From: an uncultured Erythrobacter sp. | GTDB lineage: Bacteria; Pseudomonadota; Alphaproteobacteria; Sphingomonadales; Sphingomonadaceae | Reading direction: 5' to 3' | DNA: 64,000 bases | NCBI GenBank assembly: GCA_947501215.1 | Contig: CANMUS010000003.1 | Coordinates: 1 to 64,000, forward strand | Part shown: positions 1 to 8,732 of the stretch, in pieces | Layout: the number at the start of each line of letters is the position of its first letter | How positions within the stretch are numbered: the first letter of the stretch is position 1 | The notes under the pieces: model-generated | The model's input: the letters and a program-made list of their open reading frames with translations, nothing else | Databases searched by the model: none | Told to the model about the DNA's origin: nothing | Translations under genes and position numbers: made by a program

Positions 1-354
1 CCCGTCGTCGATCATCGCTGGCTGACTTACGCGCGAGCACCCCCGCCATGCAACGTCCGCAATCGGGTCGTTAGCTGCCTGACCGCTCAGGGCACACCGG
101 TAGCTCGGTGAAAATGTCGTCAGATGGGTGGATAGCGGACACCCGAGCGGATCGCTGAGATTTCTGGCGTTGGGCCGTTTGCCGATTGTCCGGTTCTCTG
201 GTAAAGTCCGAAAAATCTGCCGTTCCGCTAAAGACCCGATAGCGGTCATCCGGTCGCGTCGGCTCCATCATCCGATCGAGCAACTTAGCGCGGAAGGCGA
301 ACTTAAACCGGGCTGTCGACACATTGAAAGACAATGCCAGGCTAGGCTGGACGA
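1..354. other. Gap at left edge, no supported gene
   Basis: I see no convincing gene here. Short open frames exist on both strands, but they have no recognisable domain and no good ribosome binding site. Near 52-75 the minus strand carries a GCGGACGTT-type motif resembling the AAGCGGAC motifs seen again around 5.39, 5.45 and 6.27 kb. The stretch may be the downstream end of something outside the window. Confidence 0.4.
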
Positions 355-1731
355 TCAGTCGGCCTCGACCCTGATTACAGCAGGAAGTGAAAACGATCCG
401 TCAGCAAAGCTCGCGCGGGGCCGGTAAGCGCGGAAAACGAGCAGGAAATGTCCCGACGGGGCGGGAAGCCAGTTGGTTCGATCGGTCGGCTCTTCGTTTG
501 AGATATCAACGCCGATGGTTCCGTCGGCCGACTGTTCGATGCCACTCGTTACACTGTTCACGGAATAACGGCCGATATTGTTCTGGTAGAGAAACCAGCG
601 GCCTGCGCCATCGCTCTCGTAAAGGGTGAGCGACCAGAAGGCATCGACCGGTACGTCGCCGGGTATCACCAGCCGATAGCGCGATGAGCCGACAAGGGGG
701 GCGCCATCGGAGTCCTCGGACGTCAGTGGGTTGATAGCCTCGGACACCGGAAGTGCTGCTAGCCCTCCCAGAGCAATCGCGCTGCGATAGGTATCGTCGG
801 ACCCGAATGCGGCAATGTTGGATTGCGGATATCGCCAGCCATGGCGCAGCACCCCGGATTTCTTCAGGGCCCGGCCCGTTTCGTCGTAGAACCGTGACAG
901 ATGGCGATCGAATACTGCTCCCATCTCTGGATCTATCCGCGGCACGAAAGGGATGGTGGCCTCCCAGCCTAGCGCAAGGGCAATGCAATTAAGCCGCTCT
1001 GCATGACCCTGCGGAATTGGTCCACGTGCCATCGCTTCATTGACGATCGCCACAAACTGGCTGCCATCTGGACGTGAGGGTATCGGCGTCCTTGCCTCGG
1101 CGGAGGTGCCGCCGTCTGCGCCGTTGCCCCCTGAAAGGCGGTAAGCGCCTTGCAAACGCTGCGCTTGCGCCAGGTCGCTTGTTCCCGCTGCAAAGGTACG
1201 GGCCACCAGCCAGACGTCCCTCGTCGGCGAACGGATGACGGTTTCCTGCGACCCTGCCTTGCCGTTCCAGTGGGGCCCGACGATCAAAAAGTCTCGCGCA
1301 TCCCGCTGCTCTTCGTTGCGAAGGATCGCAAAGGCATCCGAGAAGGGGTGCATGAGTTCGACGCTGTGATAGCGCGATCCCATTGCCGGGATCGTGAGGC
1401 GTTGCGGGCCACCCGTCAGATCGAGCCACGCCGTCGAATACAGCGTGTCGGTATTCGGCATGGTGATAGACCGGTCGCGCGGTTGCGAAAGCGTAGTGCG
1501 GTGCAACAGGTGATTGGTCCGCGCGCCGGGTCGGGAAAGCATCCGCTGGCGCGTGCGCCAGACTTCATAGAGCGGGAGTGCAAAGCGGTAGACGCGCGCC
1601 GCAGCCTCTGCCTCCGTCAGGATGCCCGGCCGGCAATCAGGAAGCGCCTGCTTTGGATCACTTTCACCCGCGTTTGCCACCGAACCTGCGGAAAATCCCA
1701 AGATCGCCATAGCCAAGCAGAACCTCATCAT
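355..1731 (-). CDS. Secreted DUF1254/DUF1214 domain protein
   Basis: A 458-residue protein with a Sec signal peptide (residues 1-21, ending SVANA). The N-terminal half matches the DUF1254 type (aromatic-rich, with TMPNTDTLYSTAWLDL near 90-105), and the C-terminal part has the DUF1214 pattern (FWSLTLYESDG and NNIGRYSVNS, about residues 365-390). Proteins with this pair are exported and widespread in proteobacteria; their biochemical role is not established, so none is assigned. It is divergent from the broken Crp/Fnr gene across about 125 bp, so the two could share a control region. Length and both ends look intact, in contrast to its two right-hand neighbours. Confidence 0.8.
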   Translation of the reverse strand: MMRFCLAMAILGFSAGSVANAGESDPKQALPDCRPGILTEAEAAARVYRFALPLYEVWRTRQRMLSRPGARTNHLLHRTTLSQPRDRSITMPNTDTLYSTAWLDLTGGPQRLTIPAMGSRYHSVELMHPFSDAFAILRNEEQRDARDFLIVGPHWNGKAGSQETVIRSPTRDVWLVARTFAAGTSDLAQAQRLQGAYRLSGGNGADGGTSAEARTPIPSRPDGSQFVAIVNEAMARGPIPQGHAERLNCIALALGWEATIPFVPRIDPEMGAVFDRHLSRFYDETGRALKKSGVLRHGWRYPQSNIAAFGSDDTYRSAIALGGLAALPVSEAINPLTSEDSDGAPLVGSSRYRLVIPGDVPVDAFWSLTLYESDGAGRWFLYQNNIGRYSVNSVTSGIEQSADGTIGVDISNEEPTDRTNWLPAPSGHFLLVFRAYRPRASFADGSFSLPAVIRVEAD

Positions 1732-1839
1732 CGCTGATCTTCCGTTTGCGCATCTGCGAAAAATTGACGCGACCGGACACGCCGCAGCGTGCGGATTGTG
1801 ATGAGCCTAACAGGATGGCTTGGAAGTAAATGTCGAAAA

Positions 1840-1853
1840 TGCAACATTGTGCA
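1840..1853. promoter_or_regulatory. Imperfect palindrome before the Crp/Fnr-like gene
   Basis: TGCAACATTGTGCA is an imperfect 5-4-5 dyad, the size of an Fnr/Crp-family operator, lying just before the ATG at 1857. It shares the half GCAACA with the stronger inverted repeat upstream of the TonB receptor gene. Autoregulation by the neighbouring regulator is an inference. Confidence 0.3.
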
Positions 1854-1856
1854 CCG

Positions 1857-2442
1857 ATGGATCTCTCCCGCTTCCGCCCGCAGCCGTTTTTGAGCTTCCT
1901 GTCAGACGATCAGATCGCTCGGCTGAAAGCCGCGGGCCGGAATCTACGGTGCGGACGGCGAATTCATCCTGACCTCGTTTCTTGGTGCGGGCCATTCCTT
2001 CGGCGAGTTCACCGTGTTCACCGAGCTGCCCCTCAGCCACGATATCTCCGCTGTCGGGCCGACCACCGTGATTCGCATCCCTTCGAGCACCTTTCTGGAA
2101 CTCGGCGCGGCCGAACCAGCCTATCTCGCGGCCCTAATGCGCGCCACGTTGATGCGGTCGCACATCCTGCTGGAAATGCTCCATGCAATCCGCATCCTGC
2201 CTCTGGTGCCGCGCGTGGCCAAGTTCCTGCTGATCCTCACGCCGCCGCCACCCGCCAAACCCAAGGTGCGGTTCAAGCAGGCCGATCTTGCCGCGACCAT
2301 CGGATTGTCGCGCGCCTCGATGAACCGCGCGCTGACCGAACTCGAGAAACTGCGACTCATCCGGCGGCAATACGGCGCGATAGAGGTGTGCAATCTCGAT
2401 CAGCTGCTTGGCTGGCTCAAGAATGAAAGCGGCGAATACTGA
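1857..2442 (+). pseudogene. Crp/Fnr-family regulator, frameshifted and internally deleted
   Basis: Two frames together encode one Crp/Fnr-type regulator. The first (from ATG 1857) gives the N-terminus MDLSRFRPQPFLSFLSDDQI and runs to about 1935. The second picks up as GIYGADGEFILTSFLGAG, then GHSFGEF (the glycine-rich end of the cyclic-nucleotide-like barrel), a dimer helix and a C-terminal helix-turn-helix (TIGLSRASMNRALTELEKL). The barrel strands that should lie between the two parts, roughly 50 codons by family comparison, are missing, so this is a deletion with frame change and not a single indel. The DNA-binding half could still be made from the GTG at 2014, but it would lack the sensor. 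An assembly error is the alternative explanation. It probably controlled the TonB receptor gene downstream. Confidence 0.75.
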
Positions 2443-2474
2443 CCGCAAAGGGCAACTTGCAGGGTGGACGGTCC

Positions 2475-2491
2475 GCAACAGCAAATGTTGC
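2475..2491. promoter_or_regulatory. Perfect inverted repeat GCAACA-N5-TGTTGC
   Basis: A perfect 6-bp inverted repeat with a 5-base spacer in the gap between the regulator and the TonB receptor gene, about 125 bp before the receptor start. It has the form of an operator and shares the GCAACA half with the dyad at 1840-1853. The likely ligand is the adjacent Crp/Fnr-like protein, by inference from position only. Confidence 0.4.
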
Positions 2492-2614
2492 AAATAAGAC
2501 ATTCGTATCGGGACGGCACTGTTAGATTTCCGACATGACACCGATCCCGGCTCTGCTCCGGGTGGGGGGCCACGAGGCAACAAGCCTCGGGCGATGCGGA
2601 GAGGAACAAGGCAC

Positions 2615-4640
2615 ATGCAGATCAGTATTCAATCGGCCCGCTGGCTGCTCGCAGGCGCTTCGGCGCTGGCGATGGCGATGTCGCCCACACTTGCCATCGC
2701 GCAGGAACAGGGCGCGCAGGAACAGGGCGAGCCGGAATCTGGCGAGGAGGGGGCAGGCCAGCTTCCGACAATCATCGTCAGTGCCACCCGCCGGGCCAAT
2801 GATGTGCAGGACGTGCCGATCGCGGTCACGGCGATCAGCGCCGAGGCTCTCGATCGCGCGGGAGTGGCTGACATCACCACGCTCGACACGGTGGTTCCGA
2901 GTTTCAACCTGAATGCTTCGGGCACCACCACCGGGGGCATGACACTGCGCATCCGGGGCATCGGCACCACCGGCAACAATGCCGGGCTGGAAAGCGCAGT
3001 GGGCGTGTTTCTCGACGGGGTCTATCTCTCGCGGCCGGGTGTCGCGCTCGGCGACCTGCTCGATATCGAACGGGTCGAGGTGTTGCGCGGACCCCAGGGC
3101 ACCCTGTTCGGACGCAATACATCTGCCGGTGCGCTGGACATCCGCACCCGCAAGCCCGAACTCGACCGAATCGAAGGCTTCGCCAACGCGACCTATGGCA
3201 ATTTCGACCTCGTCAACCTTCAGGCCGGCATCAACCTTCCGCTGGTGACCGACAGGGTTGGGCTTCGCCTCGCAGGCGCAGTGCGTGACTGGGATGGCTA
3301 CATCACCAACCCGACCGGGGTGCAGAGCAATTCGATCGAGCGCCTCGTTCTTCGCGGGCAGGTGCTGTTCGATTTCGGATCGGCGGGCGATCTGCGCATC
3401 ATCGGCGATTATACCGAAGGAGACGACAGCTGCTGCCATGCAATCTGGGTGCGTGACGGGACGAGTGTCAATTTCCCTGCTTTCGGCCTGCCCGCAGATG
3501 GCGGCGCGCCGAATGTCGGCGATGCGGCGCTAGACGGCCGCAGGTCCAACGACGGTCAGTTCGATACCCAAGGACGGTTCCTACACCCAGCTGGATGGCG
3601 AACATGACGCCTGTCTGGGCACGTTGGGCGCAGGGGCAAGCAATTTCCTCGGCTTTGCCGGGGTGGGTCTAAACTGCTTCGTTTTCGCTGCACCCAGCCT
3701 TGAAAGGCTGGGCCGGATCAACCCGGCGCTTGCAGCAAATCCACTGGCGCAGGCGCTGTTGCCGCGCGAGTTCGACCAGACCTTCAAGGACGACGAACTG
3801 GTTTATACCCTCAACGCCACCTACCGGCCGACCGACGCGATCACGCTCTATGGCAGCTTTACCCGCGGGTTCAAATCCGGCGGCTTCAATCTCGATGCCT
3901 CGGCTGCGGTCGGCGGCAGGGGCCCGCGCTTTGACTCCGAAAAGGTCGATGCCTACGAAATCGGCCTCAAGGCCGAGCTGTTCGATCGCCGGGCGCGGGT
4001 AAACATGGCGCTGTTCGACCAGCACCTGAGCGGGTTCCAGGTTCTCGACTTCACCGGCATCCAGTTCACCACCTTCAATGTCGACAAGGCACGCAGCACC
4101 GGCTTTGAAATCGAGAGCGAGGCGCAGGTGTCCGATCACCTGTCAGCCAATCTTGCCGTTACCTACACCGATGCGCGCTATCCGAATGATTGTGCCGAGC
4201 TCGATCCTACTGCGCCGGCGTTCAGGCCGAACGTGGCAACGCTGTGCGGTGCCTCGCTCACCAACGCGCCCGATTGGACGATCATTTTCGGCGCAGCTTA
4301 CGAGCGGCCCATTTCTGACAACTTCGATTTCTTCCTGTCGGGCAGCGCCCGCTACGAGAGTGCGCGGCGCACATCGACGCTTCCCACCGAAGTCCTGCGG
4401 CCGGATCTGCCATTGCCGGGCGATATTCAGGAGGCCAACATCAGGGTCAATCTGCGCACCGGCATCGACATCGATAACGGACGCTGGGCGCTGGAGTTTT
4501 GGGGCAGCAACATCTTCGATGAACGCATCCGCAACGGCGCCTTCACGGTCCCGTTGCGCGGTGCGCTGGGTAATCGTGCGCGGGCATCGTTCGTCAGTGA
4601 CCCGGCAACCTATGGTGTGACGGTAAGAACCCGCTTCTGA
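2615..4640 (+). pseudogene. TonB-dependent outer-membrane receptor, frameshifted and internally deleted
   Basis: Start ATG 2615 follows a GGAGAGG box and a signal peptide ending SPTLAIAQ. The plug domain is plain: a TonB-box-like IIVSATRR, then RIRGIGTTGNN and VEVLRGPQGTLFGRN. The frame is left near 3566; coding resumes in another frame as DGSYTQLDGEHDACLG and continues through barrel strands (LYGSFTRGFKSGGFN, FEIESEAQVSDHLSANLAV) to a C-terminal aromatic residue (VRTRF). The joined product is about 675 residues, and by family comparison around 130-150 residues of the early barrel are missing at the frame change. Such receptors import siderophores, carbohydrates or other large ligands; the substrate is not deducible. 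It is either a decayed gene or a misassembly. Confidence 0.8.
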
Positions 4641-4733
4641 GGTCGCCTCAAATCCCACCAATGACCTGACAGCGCGCAGTGCTTCCGGAAATGCTAGTTT
4701 TCGAGATCAGTTTTCCACCCCAAGAGCGGACGC

Positions 4734-4754
4734 CAGCCCATTGCGAGCTGGCGC
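4734..4754. terminator. Hairpin downstream of the broken recombinase
   Basis: GCCAGC and GCTGGC form a stem around a nine-base loop just beyond the recombinase stop on the minus strand. There is no clear U-tract, so it is a weak terminator candidate. Confidence 0.3.
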
Positions 4755-4764
4755 CCAGCAACAG

Positions 4765-5348
4765 TCAGATTTCAGTTTTCTCGGCTAGCGGCAGAGCGTC
4801 TTCTATATCGACGCCGAGATAGCGAACGGTGTTTTCGATCTTGGAATGCCCAAGCAAGATTTGGATTGCTCTGATGTTGCCCGTGGCCTTGTAAATGATC
4901 GAGGCCTTGGTTCGGCGAAGTGAATGTGTTCCATATTCTTCCGGCCGCAAACCTATCGCATCAACCCACTCATCGACCAGTCGAGAATATTGGCGCGTGC
5001 TGAGATGCCGCGCGTGATCAATGCGGCTTTGAAAGACATAGTCTTCAATCTCGCCACCTCTATGCTCGAGCCACGCATACAAGCTCGCCCTGGCGTCTGA
5101 TGCGATTTCAAGTTGAACTGGTCGGCCGGTCTTTCGTTGAGTGATTGTCGCCCGCGTTCTTACTTCGGAACCGCTAACGAGATCGCCAAATCGAAGAGGA
5201 CTCGATCTCGTATGCGTTTCTCGCGGTCAAGGTCGAACCGGATCGCCCATATCTGTTTCTGATTGAAGGGACGCTTGGGTCCGATCTTGGCACCGAAGTT
5301 CCATGGCACTCGGTTCTGCGATGCTGGGTCGTATTGAGAGTATGTCAT
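4765..5348 (-). pseudogene. Small tyrosine recombinase/integrase, broken by internal deletion
   Basis: The start ATG at 5348 has a good AAGGAG box seven bases upstream. The first frame reads KIGPKRPFNQKQIWAIRFDL through LFDLAI and then stops. The second frame continues DLVSGSEVRTRATITQRKTG to the C-terminus, with HSLRRT (HxxR box), LGHSKIENTVRYLGV (second His and nucleophile Tyr) and the ending LPLAEKTEI. This is a compact recombinase family of about 190-200 residues. From family knowledge the join removes about 16 residues of the SKLRGCDLVKIK type, including the first catalytic Arg, and GGCGAT at the join could have been the recombining direct repeat. Non-functional as read. Confidence 0.75.
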
Positions 5349-5756
5349 CTTCATTCTCCTTGGCCGGAATGGCCGCAGAGAGGGTCCGCTTTCAGGAGCT
5401 AAGATCTCGGATCACTATGTCTTAGACGGGGGCGCGTAGCTGAACGTCCGCTTTCACCAAGAGCGCTCTGATGGATTTTCGGCCGGTAGCGGTCTGTCTG
5501 GTATTGGCGTGGGACCACGTGGAAGCGGACCCTCGGCACCGGTCCGAGGCGAATCTCTCCGATTGTTGCGGCTTTAGGCATAAGGCCTGAGACGACAAGA
5601 CCCTTGGAGTTTCCGCGCATGGATCGCAGCATCGGTCCTGTTCTCGCTCATAGCACGCCAGCTCCAACACCGAGGACAGGTAGAATAGGACTAAGGCGTG
5701 TGCCTTACCGCGACCAGACAGCGCATTGTAAAAAAGTATTGCCTGCCTGTTCCTGA
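5349..5756. other. Gap with short repeated motifs
   Basis: No convincing gene. On the minus strand the motif TGAAAGCGGAC occurs near 5385-5395 and again near 5441-5455 (TGAAAGCGGACGTTCAG); a relative (CTGAAAGCGAACTCTG) is near 6270-6285. Open frames on the minus strand here have no domain signal. The stretch looks like eroded insertion or repeat debris between the broken recombinase and the MgtC gene. Confidence 0.4.
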
Positions 5757-6236
5757 CTATGCCTCGCGGTCTTCGCCGGGTTGCTCCTCATGATCAAGAT
5801 GGCCGAAGTGTTTCAATGGTGCCATTATCCAAAGTGTAGCAACCGTAATAATCGAAAGCATTATCGCGACATCGAGACTGCCGAGTGCGACCGAAGCTCC
5901 AATGGCTCCTGTGATCCACAGACTGGCAGCTGTTGCGGTTCCTTTGACAGAGTCTTTCAATCGTAGAATTGCTCCGCCCCCGATGAATCCCATGCCGGTT
6001 ATTAGCCCCTCGACAATTCGGGCCATAGCTTCGGGCGTGTCGGCAGTTATCGATTCCGCTGCTTGGATGAACCCGCAGCTGGCGACCGCGACCAGCGGGA
6101 AGGTGCGAAGCCCGGCACTCCTCTCCGATTTCTCGCGGTTCCAACCGATTGGAAAGGCCAGCAAATAAGCGAGCGACAATGCGACAAGATGCGGCATGAT
6201 GTCGAAATGGTCAGGCCCCAAGAATTGCTCGAACAT
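5757..6236 (-). CDS. MgtC/SapB family inner-membrane protein
   Basis: A 159-residue membrane protein with the MgtC signature: a first helix followed by GWNREKSERSAGLRTFPLVA (about residues 32-51), then GLITGMGFIGGGAILR (about 97-112) and GTATAASLWITGAIG. Four to five hydrophobic segments are apparent. The family is linked to growth at low magnesium and to virulence-related membrane physiology in other bacteria; the exact activity is unsettled. The short charged tail (DHEEQPGEDREA) lacks the C-terminal ACT-like domain found in longer MgtC proteins. It lies in a group of cation-related genes on the putative island, which supports an ion or pH stress role. Confidence 0.85.
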   Translation of the reverse strand: MFEQFLGPDHFDIMPHLVALSLAYLLAFPIGWNREKSERSAGLRTFPLVAVASCGFIQAAESITADTPEAMARIVEGLITGMGFIGGGAILRLKDSVKGTATAASLWITGAIGASVALGSLDVAIMLSIITVATLWIMAPLKHFGHLDHEEQPGEDREA

Positions 6237-6341
6237 GAAAAACTCCGATGTGCATAGATTAATAATCAGAGTTCGCTTTCAGGTTCCGAAAGCACGATGG
6301 AGCTATTCTTTACGGCCGTACGGATTCCCCGCCGTGAAACA

Positions 6342-6372
6342 GAACCCGCCCACTCGTCAACGAGTGAGCGGG
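6342..6372 (-). terminator. Hairpin terminator after the 94-residue membrane protein gene
   Basis: CCCGCCCACTCGT pairs with ACGAGTGAGCGGG with one mismatch around a two-base loop. On the minus strand it is followed by a T-rich run (TTCTGTTTC). It lies 10 bases beyond the stop of the gene at 6382. Confidence 0.55.
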
Positions 6373-6381
6373 CTCACCTAA

Positions 6382-6666
6382 TCAAACGAAAAGCAAAATT
6401 AAAGCAAAGATAGCCAGAGACGCGAGCCCGATCACCAGCATTTCGGTTTTGCTAAATTTGTCGATGTGATCGGTTCGAAATATTGCGTAACCGGCCGGTT
6501 GTTTGCTCGCCAGGCTGGCCACTTCAAATGCGCTGGCTTCTTTCTTGAACCAGCGCTTTAGTTCGACCAGTTGCTCCTCGCTAACGTCGGGATACGAATT
6601 GAGTAGCTGTTCGATTTCATCGAACCGCGCGGAAGGGTCGGCATCTGCCGCCTTATGATGACTCAT
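6382..6666 (-). CDS. Small tail-anchored-like membrane protein, unknown
   Basis: A 94-residue protein I do not recognise. Residues 1-70 are polar and acidic, with a helical stretch (DEIEQLLNSYPDVSEEQL). Residues 75-94 form one strong transmembrane segment (MLVIGLASLAIFALILLFV) at the very C-terminus, so most of the protein should face the cytoplasm. It has its own downstream hairpin. No function is proposed; it sits between MgtC and the antiporter genes. Confidence 0.6.
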   Translation of the reverse strand: MSHHKAADADPSARFDEIEQLLNSYPDVSEEQLVELKRWFKKEASAFEVASLASKQPAGYAIFRTDHIDKFSKTEMLVIGLASLAIFALILLFV

Positions 6667-6723
6667 GAAAAAACACCTTAATCTATTTGGTCAGGCTAAG
6701 ACCCCGATTGGAGGTCAGATAGA

Positions 6724-7074
6724 TCAGGTGAGGATGGGCGGCCCTCTCGTCGGGGGCACAAGTCGCCAGCTAGACTTTAGAGGAGGTCCGGTCTTTCGGG
6801 GATCGAACGAACGGTCGACCGGGAAATCGGTATTCCGAGATCGAGCAACCGTGACGAGATCTGGCAGCGATGCAGGCTGGGGAACTGGAACCTGCTGCTC
6901 CACGCCATCGCGCTGCGCGAGTATCGCCACTTCGACGGTCGTCGCATCAAACGCTGAACCGCGGTTCCTGATTTCCGCGAATGGAGTGGAAGGTGTGGCC
7001 TGACACAGGACAGCAACGAGAACTGATAACAGCCCAAGCCTGAAAACAAATCTGCGTAAGTTGAACCACGCCAT
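6724..7074 (-). CDS. Small exported or anchored hypothetical protein
   Basis: About 116 residues from ATG 7074 (an upstream ATG at 7110 would add 12 residues). The basic N-terminus and hydrophobic stretch (LGLLSVLVAVLCQATPS) look like a signal sequence or anchor. The rest is proline-rich and low in complexity, ending TGPPLKSSWRLVPPTRGPP, a style seen in small sphingomonad proteins near metal and ion resistance genes. No domain or function is recognised. The coding call rests on the signal-like N-terminus and the absence of a better frame. Confidence 0.5.
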   Translation of the reverse strand: MAWFNLRRFVFRLGLLSVLVAVLCQATPSTPFAEIRNRGSAFDATTVEVAILAQRDGVEQQVPVPQPASLPDLVTVARSRNTDFPVDRSFDPRKTGPPLKSSWRLVPPTRGPPILT

Positions 7075-7128
7075 CCTTATGGTAATAATCGTCGAGGCAG
7101 CGCGCGGCAAGAACCTCAGCTGGCGAAA

Positions 7129-7389
7129 TCAGCCCGGTTTGCCATCGATGCAGAGAGTATCACCCGGCTCAAGCGACGTGGTAGACGATATGCCTTCCAG
7201 ATATATCAGCGTCTCCGCTTCTTGCTGTGTCATACCCATCGCAGTCGCGTGAGCCATAAGCTCCGGGAACGTAAAGCTCCGGCCACTCGATGAGCTTATT
7301 TTGAAGCCGCCGCTTTTATCGGTCTCACCCACGCAAGCTGCCAAGAGAAGCAGCGGCGCAGAGCTTATGAAAGTTCGATTTCCTACCAT
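7129..7389 (-). CDS. Small predicted lipoprotein
   Basis: An 86-residue protein with a lipobox (LLLLAAC, Cys at about residue 19) after a short signal segment. The mature part is about 67 residues and ends with a hydrophilic region (LEPGDTLCIDGKPG). A further Cys near the C-terminus could pair with another. No family is recognised. Its start lies about 105 bp from the start of the divergent CPA1 antiporter gene. Confidence 0.6.
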   Translation of the reverse strand: MVGNRTFISSAPLLLLAACVGETDKSGGFKISSSSGRSFTFPELMAHATAMGMTQQEAETLIYLEGISSTTSLEPGDTLCIDGKPG

Positions 7390-7493
7390 ATACCTAAGGC
7401 TATCAGACCCACGTTTTCCGGTCGACTGGACGCAAACAGTGCCAACCGTTAGAATGTAAGTGTCAACCTACCCTCCCGTGCTATGGCCTGATC

Positions 7494-8732
7494 ATGGCGT
7501 TTCTAGATACTGAATCCACGCTTCTCCTGATTGGCGTGCTGCTTTTGACAACTGTCCTTGCTGGAAGTCTTTCGAGCCGTTTCGGACTACCTGCACTTAT
7601 CGGGTTTTTGGGCCTTGGTATGCTGGCGGGCGTCGAAGGACCGGGCGGAATTTCTTTCGACAACTTCGTCCTCGCTCAAGCCGTCGGCATAGCATCGCTC
7701 ATCTTCATCCTTTTCTCTGGTGGTCTGGATACAGACTGGCGGGACGTTAAGAGAGTTGCGGGACCCGCGCTCATCATGGCCACCATCGGTGTTCTCATTA
7801 GCGCAGGCGTTGTGGCAGTATCGGCGGTATTTCTCTTAGGGGTTACACCTGCACAAGCAGCGCTCCTCGGCGCAATCATCGCTTCTACCGATGCTGCGGC
7901 GGTGTTCGCCATTTTACGTTCTACCGGACTGGATTTGCATGGTGACGTGCCCGCGCTCATCGAAGTCGAATCCGGCTCGAATGATCCCATGGCCATCTTT
8001 CTCGTCGGTGCCGTCCTGCTGTTCATGTCCAATCCCAGCGCCTCCCCCTTCGCCCTTGCACCTGACTTCATGATTCAGATGGTGATGGGAGCCCTGACAG
8101 GAGTAGGGATCGGCTTTGCCATGCCCGAGATCCTGAAGAGAGGCGGTTATCGCCAAGGTGGCTTGGCATTCGTGATTTCGATTGCGGCTGCCTTGATCGC
8201 ATTCGGTGCCGCCGAACTGTTGTCGGGCAACGGCTTTCTCGCCGCCTATTTGGCGGGCCTCGTTGCTGGCAACCGTCATTATGCTGCCAAGCGCACCGTA
8301 TCAACCTTCCAGGATGGAATGGCATGGCTTGCCCAAGTCGCCATGTTCTTGACCTTGGGACTTCTAGTGACACCCTCTCAACTCGGTCCGGTCATCGTTC
8401 CGGGTCTAGCAATCACGGCTATACTCATGTTCGTGGCGCGACCAATCAGTGTCTTTGTGTGCCTCGCACCTTTCCGGCAGTTCGGATGGCGGGCAAAGAT
8501 ATTTATATCGTGGGCTGGACTGCGCGGTGCAGTCCCGATCGTGCTGGCGACCTTCCCCATCGTGGCCGGCGTCGACGGAGCTTTTGCGATTTTTAACGTG
8601 GTCTTTTTCGTCGTTCTTCTGTCCAGTGTTATCCAGGGCCCTACAATCAACTGGGTCGCGAAGAGACTGGCCATAGGTGATCATTACGACCGGGCATCGG
8701 CGCGCCAACGCGCCTTGGAGGATATTCATTGA
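7494..8732 (+). CDS. CPA1-type sodium or potassium/proton antiporter, short form
   Basis: A 412-residue polytopic protein of the Na_H_Exchanger superfamily, closest in style to NhaP2/CvrA. Supporting motifs are SSRFGLPALIGFLGLGMLAG near 28-47, SLIFILFSGGLDTDW near 66-80, STDAAAVFAILR near 130-141, ESGSNDPMAIFLV near 155-167 (the ND pair of CPA1 exchangers) and WAGLRGAVPIVLA near 341-353. The potassium/proton family members I compare with are longer and carry a cytoplasmic TrkA_C domain. Here the protein ends soon after the last helix, so that regulatory domain is absent. It overlaps the following lipoprotein gene, suggesting co-translation. Confidence 0.85.
   Translation: MAFLDTESTLLLIGVLLLTTVLAGSLSSRFGLPALIGFLGLGMLAGVEGPGGISFDNFVLAQAVGIASLIFILFSGGLDTDWRDVKRVAGPALIMATIGVLISAGVVAVSAVFLLGVTPAQAALLGAIIASTDAAAVFAILRSTGLDLHGDVPALIEVESGSNDPMAIFLVGAVLLFMSNPSASPFALAPDFMIQMVMGALTGVGIGFAMPEILKRGGYRQGGLAFVISIAAALIAFGAAELLSGNGFLAAYLAGLVAGNRHYAAKRTVSTFQDGMAWLAQVAMFLTLGLLVTPSQLGPVIVPGLAITAILMFVARPISVFVCLAPFRQFGWRAKIFISWAGLRGAVPIVLATFPIVAGVDGAFAIFNVVFFVVLLSSVIQGPTINWVAKRLAIGDHYDRASARQRALEDIH

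Noticed and set aside
71..334. 87-codon minus-strand frame at the left edge
   Set aside because: No domain, no ribosome binding site and no convincing protein character.
4641..4764. Possible left attachment site of the island
   Set aside because: I looked for the tRNA-Met 3' end here and did not find a match; only a hairpin is present.
5399..5670. Overlapping minus-strand frames of about 80 codons
   Set aside because: Two alternative frames of equal quality, neither with a family signal; the region contains repeated motifs.
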